Positions 8,286-15,752 of a stretch of DNA of 64,000 nt are shown one piece after another. Under the pieces are notes generated by a model that saw only the letters and a program-made list of their open reading frames with translations, did not search any database and had not been told where the DNA came from. The position numbers were made by a program, and so were the translations under genes. Position 1 is the first letter of the stretch, and the number at the start of each line of letters is the position of its first letter. This DNA is from Clostridiales bacterium (lineage in GTDB: Bacteria > Bacillota > Clostridia > Christensenellales > Borkfalkiaceae), in assembly GCA_015055525.1 (NCBI GenBank), contig SVHZ01000002.1, positions 1-64,000 of the forward strand, in the 5' to 3' direction.

Positions 8286-9278
8286 TTAGTTGATTGTGAA
8301 CGTAGAATACGTGTCACCCGTTACTTTTATATAATACTTGGCGTTTCTACTCGGTTTGAAAGTTACCTTTTGACTGCCTTGACTAGTTCCGCTAGTTGCA
8401 GAAACTAAGTTACCGCTTGAATTGTAAACGTAAACTACTGCTTTTTCACTCTTAGAAATAGTTACCGTTAAGTTAGTGGTTGAAGAGCCGTTATCATAGT
8501 AGTAATAAGTTTCGTGAGTAGGGTCGTGAGATTCAACCGGCATTGCGTAACCTTTCTTAGTGTAAACCGCATCGCTTAAACTTGTTCCAATTCTACCTTT
8601 TACCCATTTGTTAGTGTCAAACGCGTTGCCGAGCGCTAAGCCCGTGTAAGGGTTGCTATATCTTGCAGACGGAGCGTAACCAACTTCCGTTGCAATCGCC
8701 TCCCACTTACCGTCAGCATTTCTTTGAAGAGTAGTTCTATATACGGGATAAATATTCGTTCCCGCAGGGATTTCAGGTGACCAGCCGTCGCCAAGGAATA
8801 AACTCGTACTGTATAAATAATAAGTATCGTCAGACCCGTCTGGGAATTTAAGGATAAATTCAACGTTGTTAGTGCCGTCGTTAAGTTCAAAGAACTCGTT
8901 AATTCTATCCGATTGCCAAAGGTCCATGCTACCAAGTTGGTTAGCGTCACGATAAGAAATGGCTTTTCTATTAGCAATTTCTTCAGCGAGATAAGAGTTT
9001 TCTGTGTTAAGACCAACGTTTTGATTAGTACCACCTGAAGTGTAAGTTCCGTTCAAAACTTTTTCAATTAAAATTTTGTGGTTGTTACCGTATTCGCTTT
9101 GGTTTGGAAGATCATCTGCGCCTTCCCACGGCATAACTATAACGTCAACGTTAAAATCTATATCAGCAGACAAGGCTTCGTTATATACCCACGACGCTTT
9201 AACTTTAGGAGTAATAAGTGAAACGGCTACGACAAATAAGGCGACGAGAGAGAAAGCAATATATCTAAATTTACGCAT
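8286..9278 (-). CDS. Secreted/surface protein of the SipW module
   Basis: 330 residues from ATG 9278, with AGAGGTG upstream inside the end of the signal peptidase gene (8-bp overlap). An upstream frame to 9353 lies within that gene and is rejected. Residues 1-33 are a signal peptide ending VKASW, like SipW-type substrates. The body is rich in Tyr, Gly and Asn. The last 60 residues (TNLTVTIS...YYIKVTGD) look like a pre-peptidase C-terminal type beta sandwich. It is likely cut by the adjacent SipW-type peptidase and displayed or released as a fibre or adhesin component. No sorting signal is seen. Confidence 0.75.
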   Translation of the reverse strand: MRKFRYIAFSLVALFVVAVSLITPKVKASWVYNEALSADIDFNVDVIVMPWEGADDLPNQSEYGNNHKILIEKVLNGTYTSGGTNQNVGLNTENSYLAEEIANRKAISYRDANQLGSMDLWQSDRINEFFELNDGTNNVEFILKFPDGSDDTYYLYSTSLFLGDGWSPEIPAGTNIYPVYRTTLQRNADGKWEAIATEVGYAPSARYSNPYTGLALGNAFDTNKWVKGRIGTSLSDAVYTKKGYAMPVESHDPTHETYYYYDNGSSTTNLTVTISKSEKAVVYVYNSSGNLVSATSGTSQGSQKVTFKPSRNAKYYIKVTGDTYSTFTIN

Positions 9279-10137
9279 CTTCACCTCTGCTAGACCCCTT
9301 TCTACCTTCTCTATAAAGTTCAAGAGCCTTTCTATCGATTTCGCCTTTTTCAACGAAAAGAAAAACGCGCGCGTATTCTTTTCTTAAAATAAAGTTATCC
9401 GCAATAGGCATCAATACTAAAGTAACGAGTAAAAGGATAATACAAATAATACCTGCTGGAGATTGCATAAAGTAAACGAAACTACCAACGTTAGGTATTT
9501 TTTCGCCACGATAAATACTTCTCATTTGGCTATATCTAACGGGATAAGTGTCAGGATAATGCACCGCGTCGCCTTGCAAAAGGAAGTGGCGTTCGTTAGG
9601 ATGCTCTGCATTTGGCTCTTCAATGCCGATGATACGGTGAATTAAGAGCGCCCCCGTGATATGTTCGTAAACAACTATGTCGTAAAGCTCTAAATCTTCT
9701 TCCTTTGGAAGTTCGTGAAGTAAAACCACGTCAAAGAGTTGAAGTTGATCGTCAAGGTTATTGTTGAAAAGATATTTGTTTTCTTCGTACTTTTCCGCCA
9801 TTGAAGTTGACGCTATAACCTTGATTGCGGGTAAAGAGTCAACTTTCGTATCGCCTCTGCAACTTGAAATACTCGTAACGATTAAAAGCACGGCTAAACA
9901 AGCGCATAAAGTTATGGAAGCAATCTTCTCGATTAATTCCATAATCCTACCCGCTTTAGTGCTTTTTTTATTAAGTTGTTTATTGAGTCTTTCTTTTATC
10001 TTAGCGTCTTCAAGCCCGTTAGTTACTAAAATTCCCTTTTGCTTTGCAATATAGCAAATCATAAACGAGAATAATGCAGTAAGAGCAATGAAAACTATAA
10101 GACATAGGAAAAATACGTATAATTCAAACCCTGTCAT
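9271..10137 (-). CDS. sipW: SipW-type signal peptidase I
   Basis: 288 residues. There is an N-terminal membrane segment (about 5-30), a second at about 72-90, the S26B peptidase domain, and a C-terminal membrane segment at about 233-253. The catalytic serine lies in ASTSMAEKY (about 110-114). The usual lysine is replaced by histidine in LIHRIIGI, typical of the ER/archaeal/SipW branch, and LLQGDAVHYPD supplies the conserved acidic residue. In Bacillus subtilis SipW processes TasA and TapA. Here it sits between a TasA-like gene and another secreted protein, its likely substrates. Confidence 0.85.
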   Translation of the reverse strand: MTGFELYVFFLCLIVFIALTALFSFMICYIAKQKGILVTNGLEDAKIKERLNKQLNKKSTKAGRIMELIEKIASITLCACLAVLLIVTSISSCRGDTKVDSLPAIKVIASTSMAEKYEENKYLFNNNLDDQLQLFDVVLLHELPKEEDLELYDIVVYEHITGALLIHRIIGIEEPNAEHPNERHFLLQGDAVHYPDTYPVRYSQMRSIYRGEKIPNVGSFVYFMQSPAGIICIILLLVTLVLMPIADNFILRKEYARVFLFVEKGEIDRKALELYREGRKGSSRGEDA

Positions 10138-10242
10138 AAAGTATTCCTTAGTCTATTTTTAAGACGACATAACGGCACAATGAAAATTGCGCCGTTATGG
10201 ATATCTTAAATTTTTCGCACGTTAATATAAAAGTTTTAATTT

Positions 10243-10845
10243 TTATACTGGATTAGCAGCAACTACTTCGCTAATAGTGATAACGATAGTGTAGTTCTTT
10301 AATGCGTTGTGGAAAGCATCGTTTTCAGCCTTAGTGTCAAGCTTAACGTTAGCAAGAGTAAGGCAAGCAGCGATATCGCTTGCTTCCAAAATAGTAGACT
10401 TTGTTGGATCGCCATTGTTAAGAGTGATTTTGTTATTTGTGTTTACTGTAAGCGGAGCAACTTCTGTTTTAGTATGGGGATCGTAATAAAGAAGAGCTGA
10501 ACCAGTAACACCAGCAGTAGTTTTAAGAGTTATAGTTGCTTCCATTGCGATACCATTATTAATAGTGTCAGCGTCAGCGCCGGTTGCGTGAGTGAACGTA
10601 ATGGCAAATGAACCAGAAGCTTCTAATTCTGCTTCATAGTTACCTTTGTCGTCTACTATGAAAGCAACGTTTGTTGGGGTTGCTTTGATAGTACCCTTGT
10701 TACCAGACGTAATAACTTGCGCCATTTGAACTTCACGAGTGATTTCAACTGATGCAGTTGTGCCTTGAGCGTAGTTCCACGCTGCGTATACGCCACCGAT
10801 TGTTACGATGAGCGCAATTGCGATTAATGTGCTTAATTTTCTCAT
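10243..10845 (-). CDS. TasA/camelysin-like secreted protein
   Basis: 200 residues behind a strong GGAGG site. Residues 1-22 form a short SipW-type signal peptide (RKLSTLIAIALIVTIGGVYA) followed by AWNY. The mature part is a Thr/Asn/Ala-rich beta protein without cysteines except one near position 162. Length, signal type and the neighbouring SipW-type peptidase point to a TasA-family matrix-fibre subunit. The family assignment rests on the signal peptide and context more than on the body. It heads the unit 10845 to 8286. Confidence 0.75.
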   Translation of the reverse strand: MRKLSTLIAIALIVTIGGVYAAWNYAQGTTASVEITREVQMAQVITSGNKGTIKATPTNVAFIVDDKGNYEAELEASGSFAITFTHATGADADTINNGIAMEATITLKTTAGVTGSALLYYDPHTKTEVAPLTVNTNNKITLNNGDPTKSTILEASDIAACLTLANVKLDTKAENDAFHNALKNYTIVITISEVVAANPV

Positions 10846-10893
10846 TTTTTTTCCTCCTATAATCCATAAGTTTTACTTATGAATAATATTTAT

Positions 10894-10917
10894 GCCTTAT
10901 ATAGTTAGGTTTGTCAA
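10894..10917 (-). promoter_or_regulatory. Probable promoter of the TasA-like unit
   Basis: On the minus strand TTGACA (10917-10912) is followed at about 18 bp by ATAAAT. The -10 is weak. The transcript leader carries a small ATAAGT/ACTTAT hairpin before the ribosome site. Confidence 0.5.
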
Positions 10918-10945
10918 GGAATTTTTATAAATTTGTATTTTATAC

Positions 10946-10974
10946 TTGAAAAACTTTAATAAAACTATTACAAT
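10946..10974 (+). promoter_or_regulatory. Promoter of a predicted leaderless mRNA
   Basis: TTGAAA (10946-10951), 17-bp spacer, TACAAT (10969-10974). The start codon ATG 10981 lies six bases after the -10, where transcription should begin, and no Shine-Dalgarno is present. Confidence 0.7.
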
Positions 10975-10980
10975 ATAAAC

Positions 10981-11244
10981 ATGGTTAAGTTTGTTTTAGG
11001 CTATATAGCCGTTGTTTCAATAATAACTTTCTTTGCGTACGGCGCGGATAAATCAAAGGCAAAAAAGAATAAGAGAAGAACTCCGGAGAAAGTTCTTTTA
11101 GGCTTATCGTTTATAGGTGGAGCGGTAGGTGGAATTTTAGGCATGAACTTGTTCCGCCACAAAACTAAGCATTGGTATTTTTGGGTAGTTAACGTTTTAA
11201 GTTTAATTATTCACGCTTTTTTGTTCTATTTAATTTGTTTCTAA
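10981..11244 (+). CDS. DUF1294 small membrane protein
   Basis: 87 residues. A hydrophobic N-terminus (3-19), the motif ADKSKAKKNKRRTPEKVLLGL, a Gly-rich segment GGAVGGILGMNLFRHKTKH and a C-terminal membrane segment match the DUF1294 family. Family proteins are inner-membrane proteins of unknown function. The gene stands alone with its own promoter and terminator, and its mRNA is predicted to be leaderless. Confidence 0.85.
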   Translation: MVKFVLGYIAVVSIITFFAYGADKSKAKKNKRRTPEKVLLGLSFIGGAVGGILGMNLFRHKTKHWYFWVVNVLSLIIHAFLFYLICF

Positions 11245-11245
11245 T

Positions 11246-11276
11246 GAAAAACACACCTAAAAGGTGTGCTTTTTTA
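11246..11276. terminator. Bidirectional terminator
   Basis: AACACACC pairs with GGTGTGCTT with A and T runs at both sides. It serves the DUF1294 gene on the plus strand and the acyltransferase on the minus strand, whose stop codon lies within it. Confidence 0.8.
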
Positions 11277-11993
11277 TTTATGTAAATTTATAAACTCTTG
11301 GTCGTTTGTGAGCGCGCCGAGTTCGTTACAGCGCGAGCAAAGTTTTTCAGCGACTTCTTTTTTAGATAGGGCTTGATTTTTGAGCTCAGAGTATAAAATT
11401 GGCTTATCAATTAAGAACGTTTTGTTTTTCTTATTAAAATAAGCAATATATATAGGAACGTCAATTTGATTTTTTAAGGCGTATTCTCCAAGCATTATAA
11501 ATCCACCGAAGAAACCGTCTAAAACTTCTTTGTAACCGTCGTCGGATTTTTCAGGGAAAATCATAATATTATCCCCGTCTTTCAATGCGGAAACGCTCTC
11601 TTTCAAAGTTTTAGCAAACCTTGCGTCTTTATACGTTGAAATTAGGTTGAGCCCACTATAAAAAAGATTGGTAAGCGGTGAGGCAATCAAGCAAAAAAGC
11701 CTTGCTAAAAATAAATTCCAATGCTTTTTTTCGTGAAAGTACACTCTTGATTGGTACTTATACATTTTTATAAGACCGCTGTTCATCTCGTTTGCGCCCC
11801 AAAATCTTACAGGTTTATTTGAATAAATTTCAAACGTCATAGGCGAGTCCGTTCCCTCGTGATTGCAAAGGATAACTCCGCTGTTTGAAATTTCTTCGCC
11901 CAAGTATATAAACGTTGGCTTTTTGTATCTTATTTTGGTAAGTTTTTTAAGAAGTCTAAAATACCATTTTCTTTTGCTCTTAGTCTTTTGCAT
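11274..11993 (-). CDS. PlsC-like 1-acylglycerol-3-phosphate acyltransferase
   Basis: 239 residues from ATG 11993. The frame stays open to a TTG at 12110, but that lies in the terminator stem of the upstream RNA. The start is uncertain because no strong ribosome site precedes 11993. The acyltransferase motif CNHEGTDSP (NHx4D class) and the later IMIFPEKSDD block fit the PlsC/LPLAT family, which acylates glycerolipid intermediates at the membrane. An amphipathic basic N-terminus probably binds the membrane. The gene lies downstream of the 12094-12178 RNA and may be expressed by read-through from its promoter. Confidence 0.75.
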   Translation of the reverse strand: MQKTKSKRKWYFRLLKKLTKIRYKKPTFIYLGEEISNSGVILCNHEGTDSPMTFEIYSNKPVRFWGANEMNSGLIKMYKYQSRVYFHEKKHWNLFLARLFCLIASPLTNLFYSGLNLISTYKDARFAKTLKESVSALKDGDNIMIFPEKSDDGYKEVLDGFFGGFIMLGEYALKNQIDVPIYIAYFNKKNKTFLIDKPILYSELKNQALSKKEVAEKLCSRCNELGALTNDQEFINLHK

Positions 11994-12093
11994 ACTTAAA
12001 TTGTAGAAGAAAAAGGTTACTTTAAGGTTAAGTTGCGGTAAATTTTGGGTTAACAAGTTGTAAAATATTTGTGAAAAAATCTCGTTTGCAAAT

Positions 12094-12178
12094 AAAAAAC
12101 CCGTCAGCAATAATGCTCGCGGGCTATAAAGGTATACGTTCTGCCTTGTAGGGGGTGGTAGGCAAAACTAGATCTTAC
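12094..12178 (-). ncRNA. Candidate small RNA or attenuator leader with C-rich loop
   Basis: A consensus minus-strand promoter (12213-12185) and a terminator (CCCG...AGCA/TGCT...CGGG, 12123-12100, then TTTTTT) bound an RNA of about 85 nt. Near its 5' end TGCCT/AGGCA closes a 13-base loop containing CACCCCCTA. C-rich loops in Bacillota small RNAs often pair with Shine-Dalgarno sequences. The RNA could instead be a leader attenuating the acyltransferase gene. It matches no riboswitch class that I recognise. Confidence 0.55.
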
Positions 12179-12184
12179 ACGTTG

Positions 12185-12213
12185 AGTATAATAAAATAAA
12201 AAGATAAAGTCAA
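12185..12213 (-). promoter_or_regulatory. SigA promoter for the candidate small RNA
   Basis: Minus strand TTGACT (12213-12208), 17-bp spacer, TATACT (12190-12185). Confidence 0.8.
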
Positions 12214-12252
12214 GCAAAATGCGTGATAATAAGGTGAAATTTCAATATTTTA

Positions 12253-12281
12253 TTGCAAGTATTTTTTCAATGTGGTATACT
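12253..12281 (+). promoter_or_regulatory. Promoter of the GH28 gene
   Basis: TTGCAA (12253-12258), 17-bp spacer, TATACT (12276-12281). It lies 31 bp upstream of the start codon, which is preceded by AAGGTG. Confidence 0.75.
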
Positions 12282-12312
12282 GTGATTATAAAATAAAAAA
12301 CAAGGTGTTTTT

Positions 12313-13605
12313 ATGATTAACTTAAAAGATTTTATCAAAGGTAACGAAGTATTATTTACTAAAACTTTTCAAGAAGCGGTAGATTTTGCAAGCGCTAAAA
12401 AGCAAACATTATTTATTCCGTCAGGGGAGTATTTGCTCGGCACGGTTGAACTTAAAAACGACACTTCTATTTTGTTTGAAGACGGGGTTAAACTTTTAGG
12501 CTCTAAAAATCTCGATGATTTTTATGCAGACGAGTTTTTAACCGAGCCAAGATATCAAGACGTTTCTCATAGCAGTTACACTAAATCAATGTTTTACGCT
12601 AGCGACGTTAAAAACGTTTGCTTAAAAGGTAGAGCGGTTATCGATATGCAGTCGGTTTGGGAAGATGAAGATACGCGTGGCTCTTATCATCGCGGAGCAA
12701 AGGCAATTTCTATTAAAAATTCCGAAAATATAACAGTTACCGACCTTCAAATTTTGAACGCAACCGATATTGCTATGCTCTTTGGCAGATGCAAGCACGT
12801 TTTCGTTCGTGGAATTTATATGAGAGTTCATATCGACGGTATTTCGCCAGACGGTTCTGAAAACGTTATTATCTCAGACTGTAATTTGTTCTGTGGCGAC
12901 GATGCTATCGTATTCAAAACTTCAACGTATGACGGGGAAGTTCATCCGTGCAAGCATATAACCGTTACTAATTGTACTATTTCTTCAAGGTGCAACGCCA
13001 TTAAGTTCGGCACGGAAACTACGGGGGATATGAAGTATATAACCATTTCTAACTGCACGATATACAACGTTAGATGCACGGGTATTTCAATCGAGTCAAT
13101 CGACGGGGCTAATTTAGAGGCTATCAATATTTCAAATATTATGATGGAAAACGTAACTTGCCCTATATTTATGGTACTTGGCAAGCGTATGAGAGCGCCC
13201 GAAGGAACGCCTATCGGCTCTATCAAAAACGTTTTCTTATCTAATATTTTTGCCGATAATAACGATAAAAAATATAAGTCGATCGACTTTTGGTATCCGT
13301 CGATATCAGAGGGTAGCGAATATCAAACGAACAACTGCATAACAAGCAATATCGTTAATATGACGGATAACGCGTTTGAAAACGTTACGCTTACAAATAT
13401 TCACTTAAAAGTTTTAGGCGGAAAGAAAATTTCAGAAAGTTCGTTTACCGCAAACCCCACGGGGTATGCTGACGGGGCTATGTTCGGCTCGGTTCTTCCT
13501 TCTTACGGCTTGTACGTTAAAGGCGTTAAGAACGTCGTTATGCAAAACGTTACGGCGGAAACGATTTTACCCGACGAGCGCCCTGACATTATAGTGGTTG
13601 ACTAA
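12313..13605 (+). CDS. GH28 polygalacturonase-family glycoside hydrolase
   Basis: 430 residues, no signal peptide, so cytoplasmic. The right-handed beta-helix pattern of repeated ITVTNC/ITISNC turns runs from about 100 to 420. Catalytic acids fit D180 (GISPDGS) and the D196-D197 pair in CGDDAI, followed by NAIKFG. GH28 enzymes hydrolyse galacturonan or related pectic oligosaccharides. An intracellular form would act on imported oligomers and release galacturonate for the uxaB-uxaA-uxaC operon at 42612-46613. It is a single-gene unit ended by the 13611 terminator. The exact substrate cannot be read from sequence. Confidence 0.88.
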   Translation: MINLKDFIKGNEVLFTKTFQEAVDFASAKKQTLFIPSGEYLLGTVELKNDTSILFEDGVKLLGSKNLDDFYADEFLTEPRYQDVSHSSYTKSMFYASDVKNVCLKGRAVIDMQSVWEDEDTRGSYHRGAKAISIKNSENITVTDLQILNATDIAMLFGRCKHVFVRGIYMRVHIDGISPDGSENVIISDCNLFCGDDAIVFKTSTYDGEVHPCKHITVTNCTISSRCNAIKFGTETTGDMKYITISNCTIYNVRCTGISIESIDGANLEAINISNIMMENVTCPIFMVLGKRMRAPEGTPIGSIKNVFLSNIFADNNDKKYKSIDFWYPSISEGSEYQTNNCITSNIVNMTDNAFENVTLTNIHLKVLGGKKISESSFTANPTGYADGAMFGSVLPSYGLYVKGVKNVVMQNVTAETILPDERPDIIVVD

Positions 13606-13610
13606 AAAAG

Positions 13611-13640
13611 AAAAGTAGTTGCTAAAAGCAACTACTTTTT
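13611..13640. terminator. Bidirectional terminator
   Basis: AAGTAGTTGC pairs with GCAACTACTT around a short A-rich loop, with A and T runs on both sides. It serves the convergent GH28 and SGNH hydrolase genes. Confidence 0.85.
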
Positions 13641-14713
13641 TATTTATTGAGTATTTTATCAAGAACGGGATAAACGGTTTTTGCCATACGATAAAAACCA
13701 AGGTCGTTTGGATGAACGCAATCAACCGTGCAAATATCTCTATCTTCTTCGCCAAAGAGCGTTCTGCCGTCAATAAAGTAAACGTTTTCATCCCCGTTTG
13801 ATTTAGCGTTTTCATAAACGGATTTAATGTACTCTTTTCTCTCTTCGCCGTGATACATATATTCGCTGTTAGGCGAAGTCATAATAACGATAGGGGTTAA
13901 GGGGTGAGATTTTCTTATCGTTTCTAAAAGCCTTTTATAAGTTGCCCTTAAATGAGATTCGGTAGGAGCGTTGTGGTCGTAATCGATAACGAAAACGCTT
14001 GCATCTAAACTTGCCAAGTAGTTAGCCATTTCGGGTTCTGCTTTGGCGCTACCTGAAAAACCTAAGTTTATATAATCGCTGTCAAGCCACCTAGATAACA
14101 AAGCGGTGTATTCGTTGCCGGGGTGAGAAACGCAACCCCCTTGGGTTATTGACGAGCCGTAAAAAATTATAGGTTTTTCGTGCTTGTATTTTTTAGCGGG
14201 AAGAAGTTTACAGCCCTTTTTAATCCCTATAAAAAGTTTGAAAACGTTATTGTATATGGGGAAACAAATAGAAATATCTCTTTCTTTTATATTTTCATCG
14301 TACCTTATCGAGCGAGAAAACGCTAATGCGTTTGGTTTTGCTTTTTCAATATCTTTGTTTTCCATATAAAAGCAATTTGAAAACCTATCGTCAATGTAAA
14401 GGGCAAAACTATGCGAGCCAAATATCGGCATACGCGCGAGAATATTTTCCGCAGGCATAGAGCATTTGATTGCAACGTACGGCGAGTCGGTTATAAACTT
14501 AATTCTACCGCCAACCGTATAATTCGAGCCGTAGTTTACCCCGTTGTTTACCGTTTTTGCAACTTCTTCGGGCATACGCCTATAGCGTTCGGTTTTTTCA
14601 TCGTAAAAAATGCCGTGAAGAGAAAAGGGATAGGAGTTGGCGTCATACCAACAAACGTCTTTTTCCGCCATTTCGGGAAGGGCGAAGTTTTTATCAAAAT
14701 CTTGAATATTCAT
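13640..14713 (-). CDS. SGNH/GDSL-type hydrolase (carbohydrate esterase-like)
   Basis: 357 residues, no signal peptide. An N-terminal beta-sandwich region (about 1-175) precedes an SGNH hydrolase domain. Block I is YGSSITQGG with S188 as nucleophile, block II glycine is in LGFSGS, block III asparagine is in DYDHNAP, and block V is DCVHPND. Such two-domain enzymes deacylate carbohydrates or related esters, so a role on pectic oligosaccharide esters would fit the convergent GH28 gene. It is transcribed from the mirror-symmetric promoter shared with the 14778 gene, and its mRNA is predicted to be leaderless. Confidence 0.85.
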   Translation of the reverse strand: MNIQDFDKNFALPEMAEKDVCWYDANSYPFSLHGIFYDEKTERYRRMPEEVAKTVNNGVNYGSNYTVGGRIKFITDSPYVAIKCSMPAENILARMPIFGSHSFALYIDDRFSNCFYMENKDIEKAKPNALAFSRSIRYDENIKERDISICFPIYNNVFKLFIGIKKGCKLLPAKKYKHEKPIIFYGSSITQGGCVSHPGNEYTALLSRWLDSDYINLGFSGSAKAEPEMANYLASLDASVFVIDYDHNAPTESHLRATYKRLLETIRKSHPLTPIVIMTSPNSEYMYHGEERKEYIKSVYENAKSNGDENVYFIDGRTLFGEEDRDICTVDCVHPNDLGFYRMAKTVYPVLDKILNK

Positions 14714-14719
14714 AGATAT

Positions 14720-14771
14720 ATAATAGCACTAAAATAATTGTATTGCAATCGTTATTTTAATATGTTAAAAT
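14720..14771. promoter_or_regulatory. Mirror-symmetric divergent promoter sharing one palindromic -35
   Basis: The hexamer TTGCAA at 14743-14748 is its own complement. To the right: 17 bp, TAAAAT (14766-14771), six bases, ATG 14778. To the left on the minus strand: 17 bp, TATTAT (14725-14720), six bases, ATG 14713. Both genes lack a Shine-Dalgarno and would start transcription at the start codon. Confidence 0.75.
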
Positions 14772-14777
14772 AAATTT

Positions 14778-15698
14778 ATGAAAATCACAGTTTCAAACAA
14801 AAGCGTTCCGTCTAGCGACGGAAGTCATATATTAAAAGGAAAGGTCTATTTCCCAGAAGGCGAAGTTAAAGGTTATCTTCATATCGTTCACGGTATGACC
14901 GAGCATATCGGAAGGTATCACGCCTTTATGGTAAAAATGGCGAGCCGTGGATATATCGTTTTCGGTTTTGATAATCTTGGGCACGGCTACACCGCTAACT
15001 ATAAAAGCGAACTCGGTTTTATCGCTCACAAAAAAGGCTGGGAACTTTTGGTAAAAGACGTTGAAGTTTTCTCTTTGCAAATTTTTAAGGAATACGGGGA
15101 TAAACCCTATTATTTAATGGGGCATAGTATGGGCTCGTTTATCGTGAGAGTTGCTATGGTAACTAACGTTAGCCCCGATAAAGTTATTCTTTGCGGAACG
15201 GGTTATAAAAACCACCTTTCAAACCTTGGAATAGCCTATACTAAAATCTTAAAGATTTTCAAGGGAGATAAGTACGTTTCAAAATTTTTAGATAAAGTTT
15301 CGATAGGCTCGTATAATAAAAAGTTCAAAGAAGAAGGGCATAGAAGAAGTTGGATAACTTCCGATGAAAAGTTGCGTAAAAAATACGATAATGAAAAACT
15401 TTTCAACTTCCGTTTCGGGTTATCTGCTATGCAAGACCTTATCACGCTTAACAAAATGGCAAACTCTAATAGATTTTATAAAAATATAGACTACGGTTGC
15501 AAAGTCTTGCTCGTTTCTGGGAAAGACGATCCCGTTGGTAAGTTTGGAAAGGGCATAGAAAAAATTTACAATAAACTTGTTAAGAACAAAGTTGACGTTC
15601 AAATGAAACTTTACGACGGCAGGCATGAAATTTACACCGAACCGCGCGCCAAAGACCAACTTATAAACGATATAGATGAGTTTTTGAGTATTGACTAA
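14778..15698 (+). CDS. Alpha/beta hydrolase, monoacylglycerol lipase-like
   Basis: 306 residues, soluble. The serine hydrolase fold shows the oxyanion block HGMTEHIGRY (about 38-47), nucleophile elbow GHSMGS with S117, acid in VSGKDDPVG and histidine in GRHEIY. This arrangement is that of monoacylglycerol lipase / lysophospholipase L2-type enzymes, which free fatty acids from lipids at the membrane. The mRNA is predicted leaderless. The glnA promoter -35 overlaps its stop codon. Confidence 0.85.
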   Translation: MKITVSNKSVPSSDGSHILKGKVYFPEGEVKGYLHIVHGMTEHIGRYHAFMVKMASRGYIVFGFDNLGHGYTANYKSELGFIAHKKGWELLVKDVEVFSLQIFKEYGDKPYYLMGHSMGSFIVRVAMVTNVSPDKVILCGTGYKNHLSNLGIAYTKILKIFKGDKYVSKFLDKVSIGSYNKKFKEEGHRRSWITSDEKLRKKYDNEKLFNFRFGLSAMQDLITLNKMANSNRFYKNIDYGCKVLLVSGKDDPVGKFGKGIEKIYNKLVKNKVDVQMKLYDGRHEIYTEPRAKDQLINDIDEFLSID

Positions 15699-15719
15699 AC
15701 GCTTAAAAACAATTATAAT
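15691..15719 (+). promoter_or_regulatory. Promoter of glnA
   Basis: TTGACT (15691-15696) overlaps the stop codon of the upstream hydrolase, then a 17-bp spacer and TATAAT (15714-15719). No separate nitrogen-control operator could be identified by eye. Confidence 0.85.
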
Positions 15720-15752
15720 AGAACTATAAATTATGAAAAACAAGGAGATTTT

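Noticed and set aside
8165-8317. N-terminal extension of the YbjN-like protein
   Set aside because: It would cover the operon promoter (8195-8223) and the upstream terminator (8245-8273).
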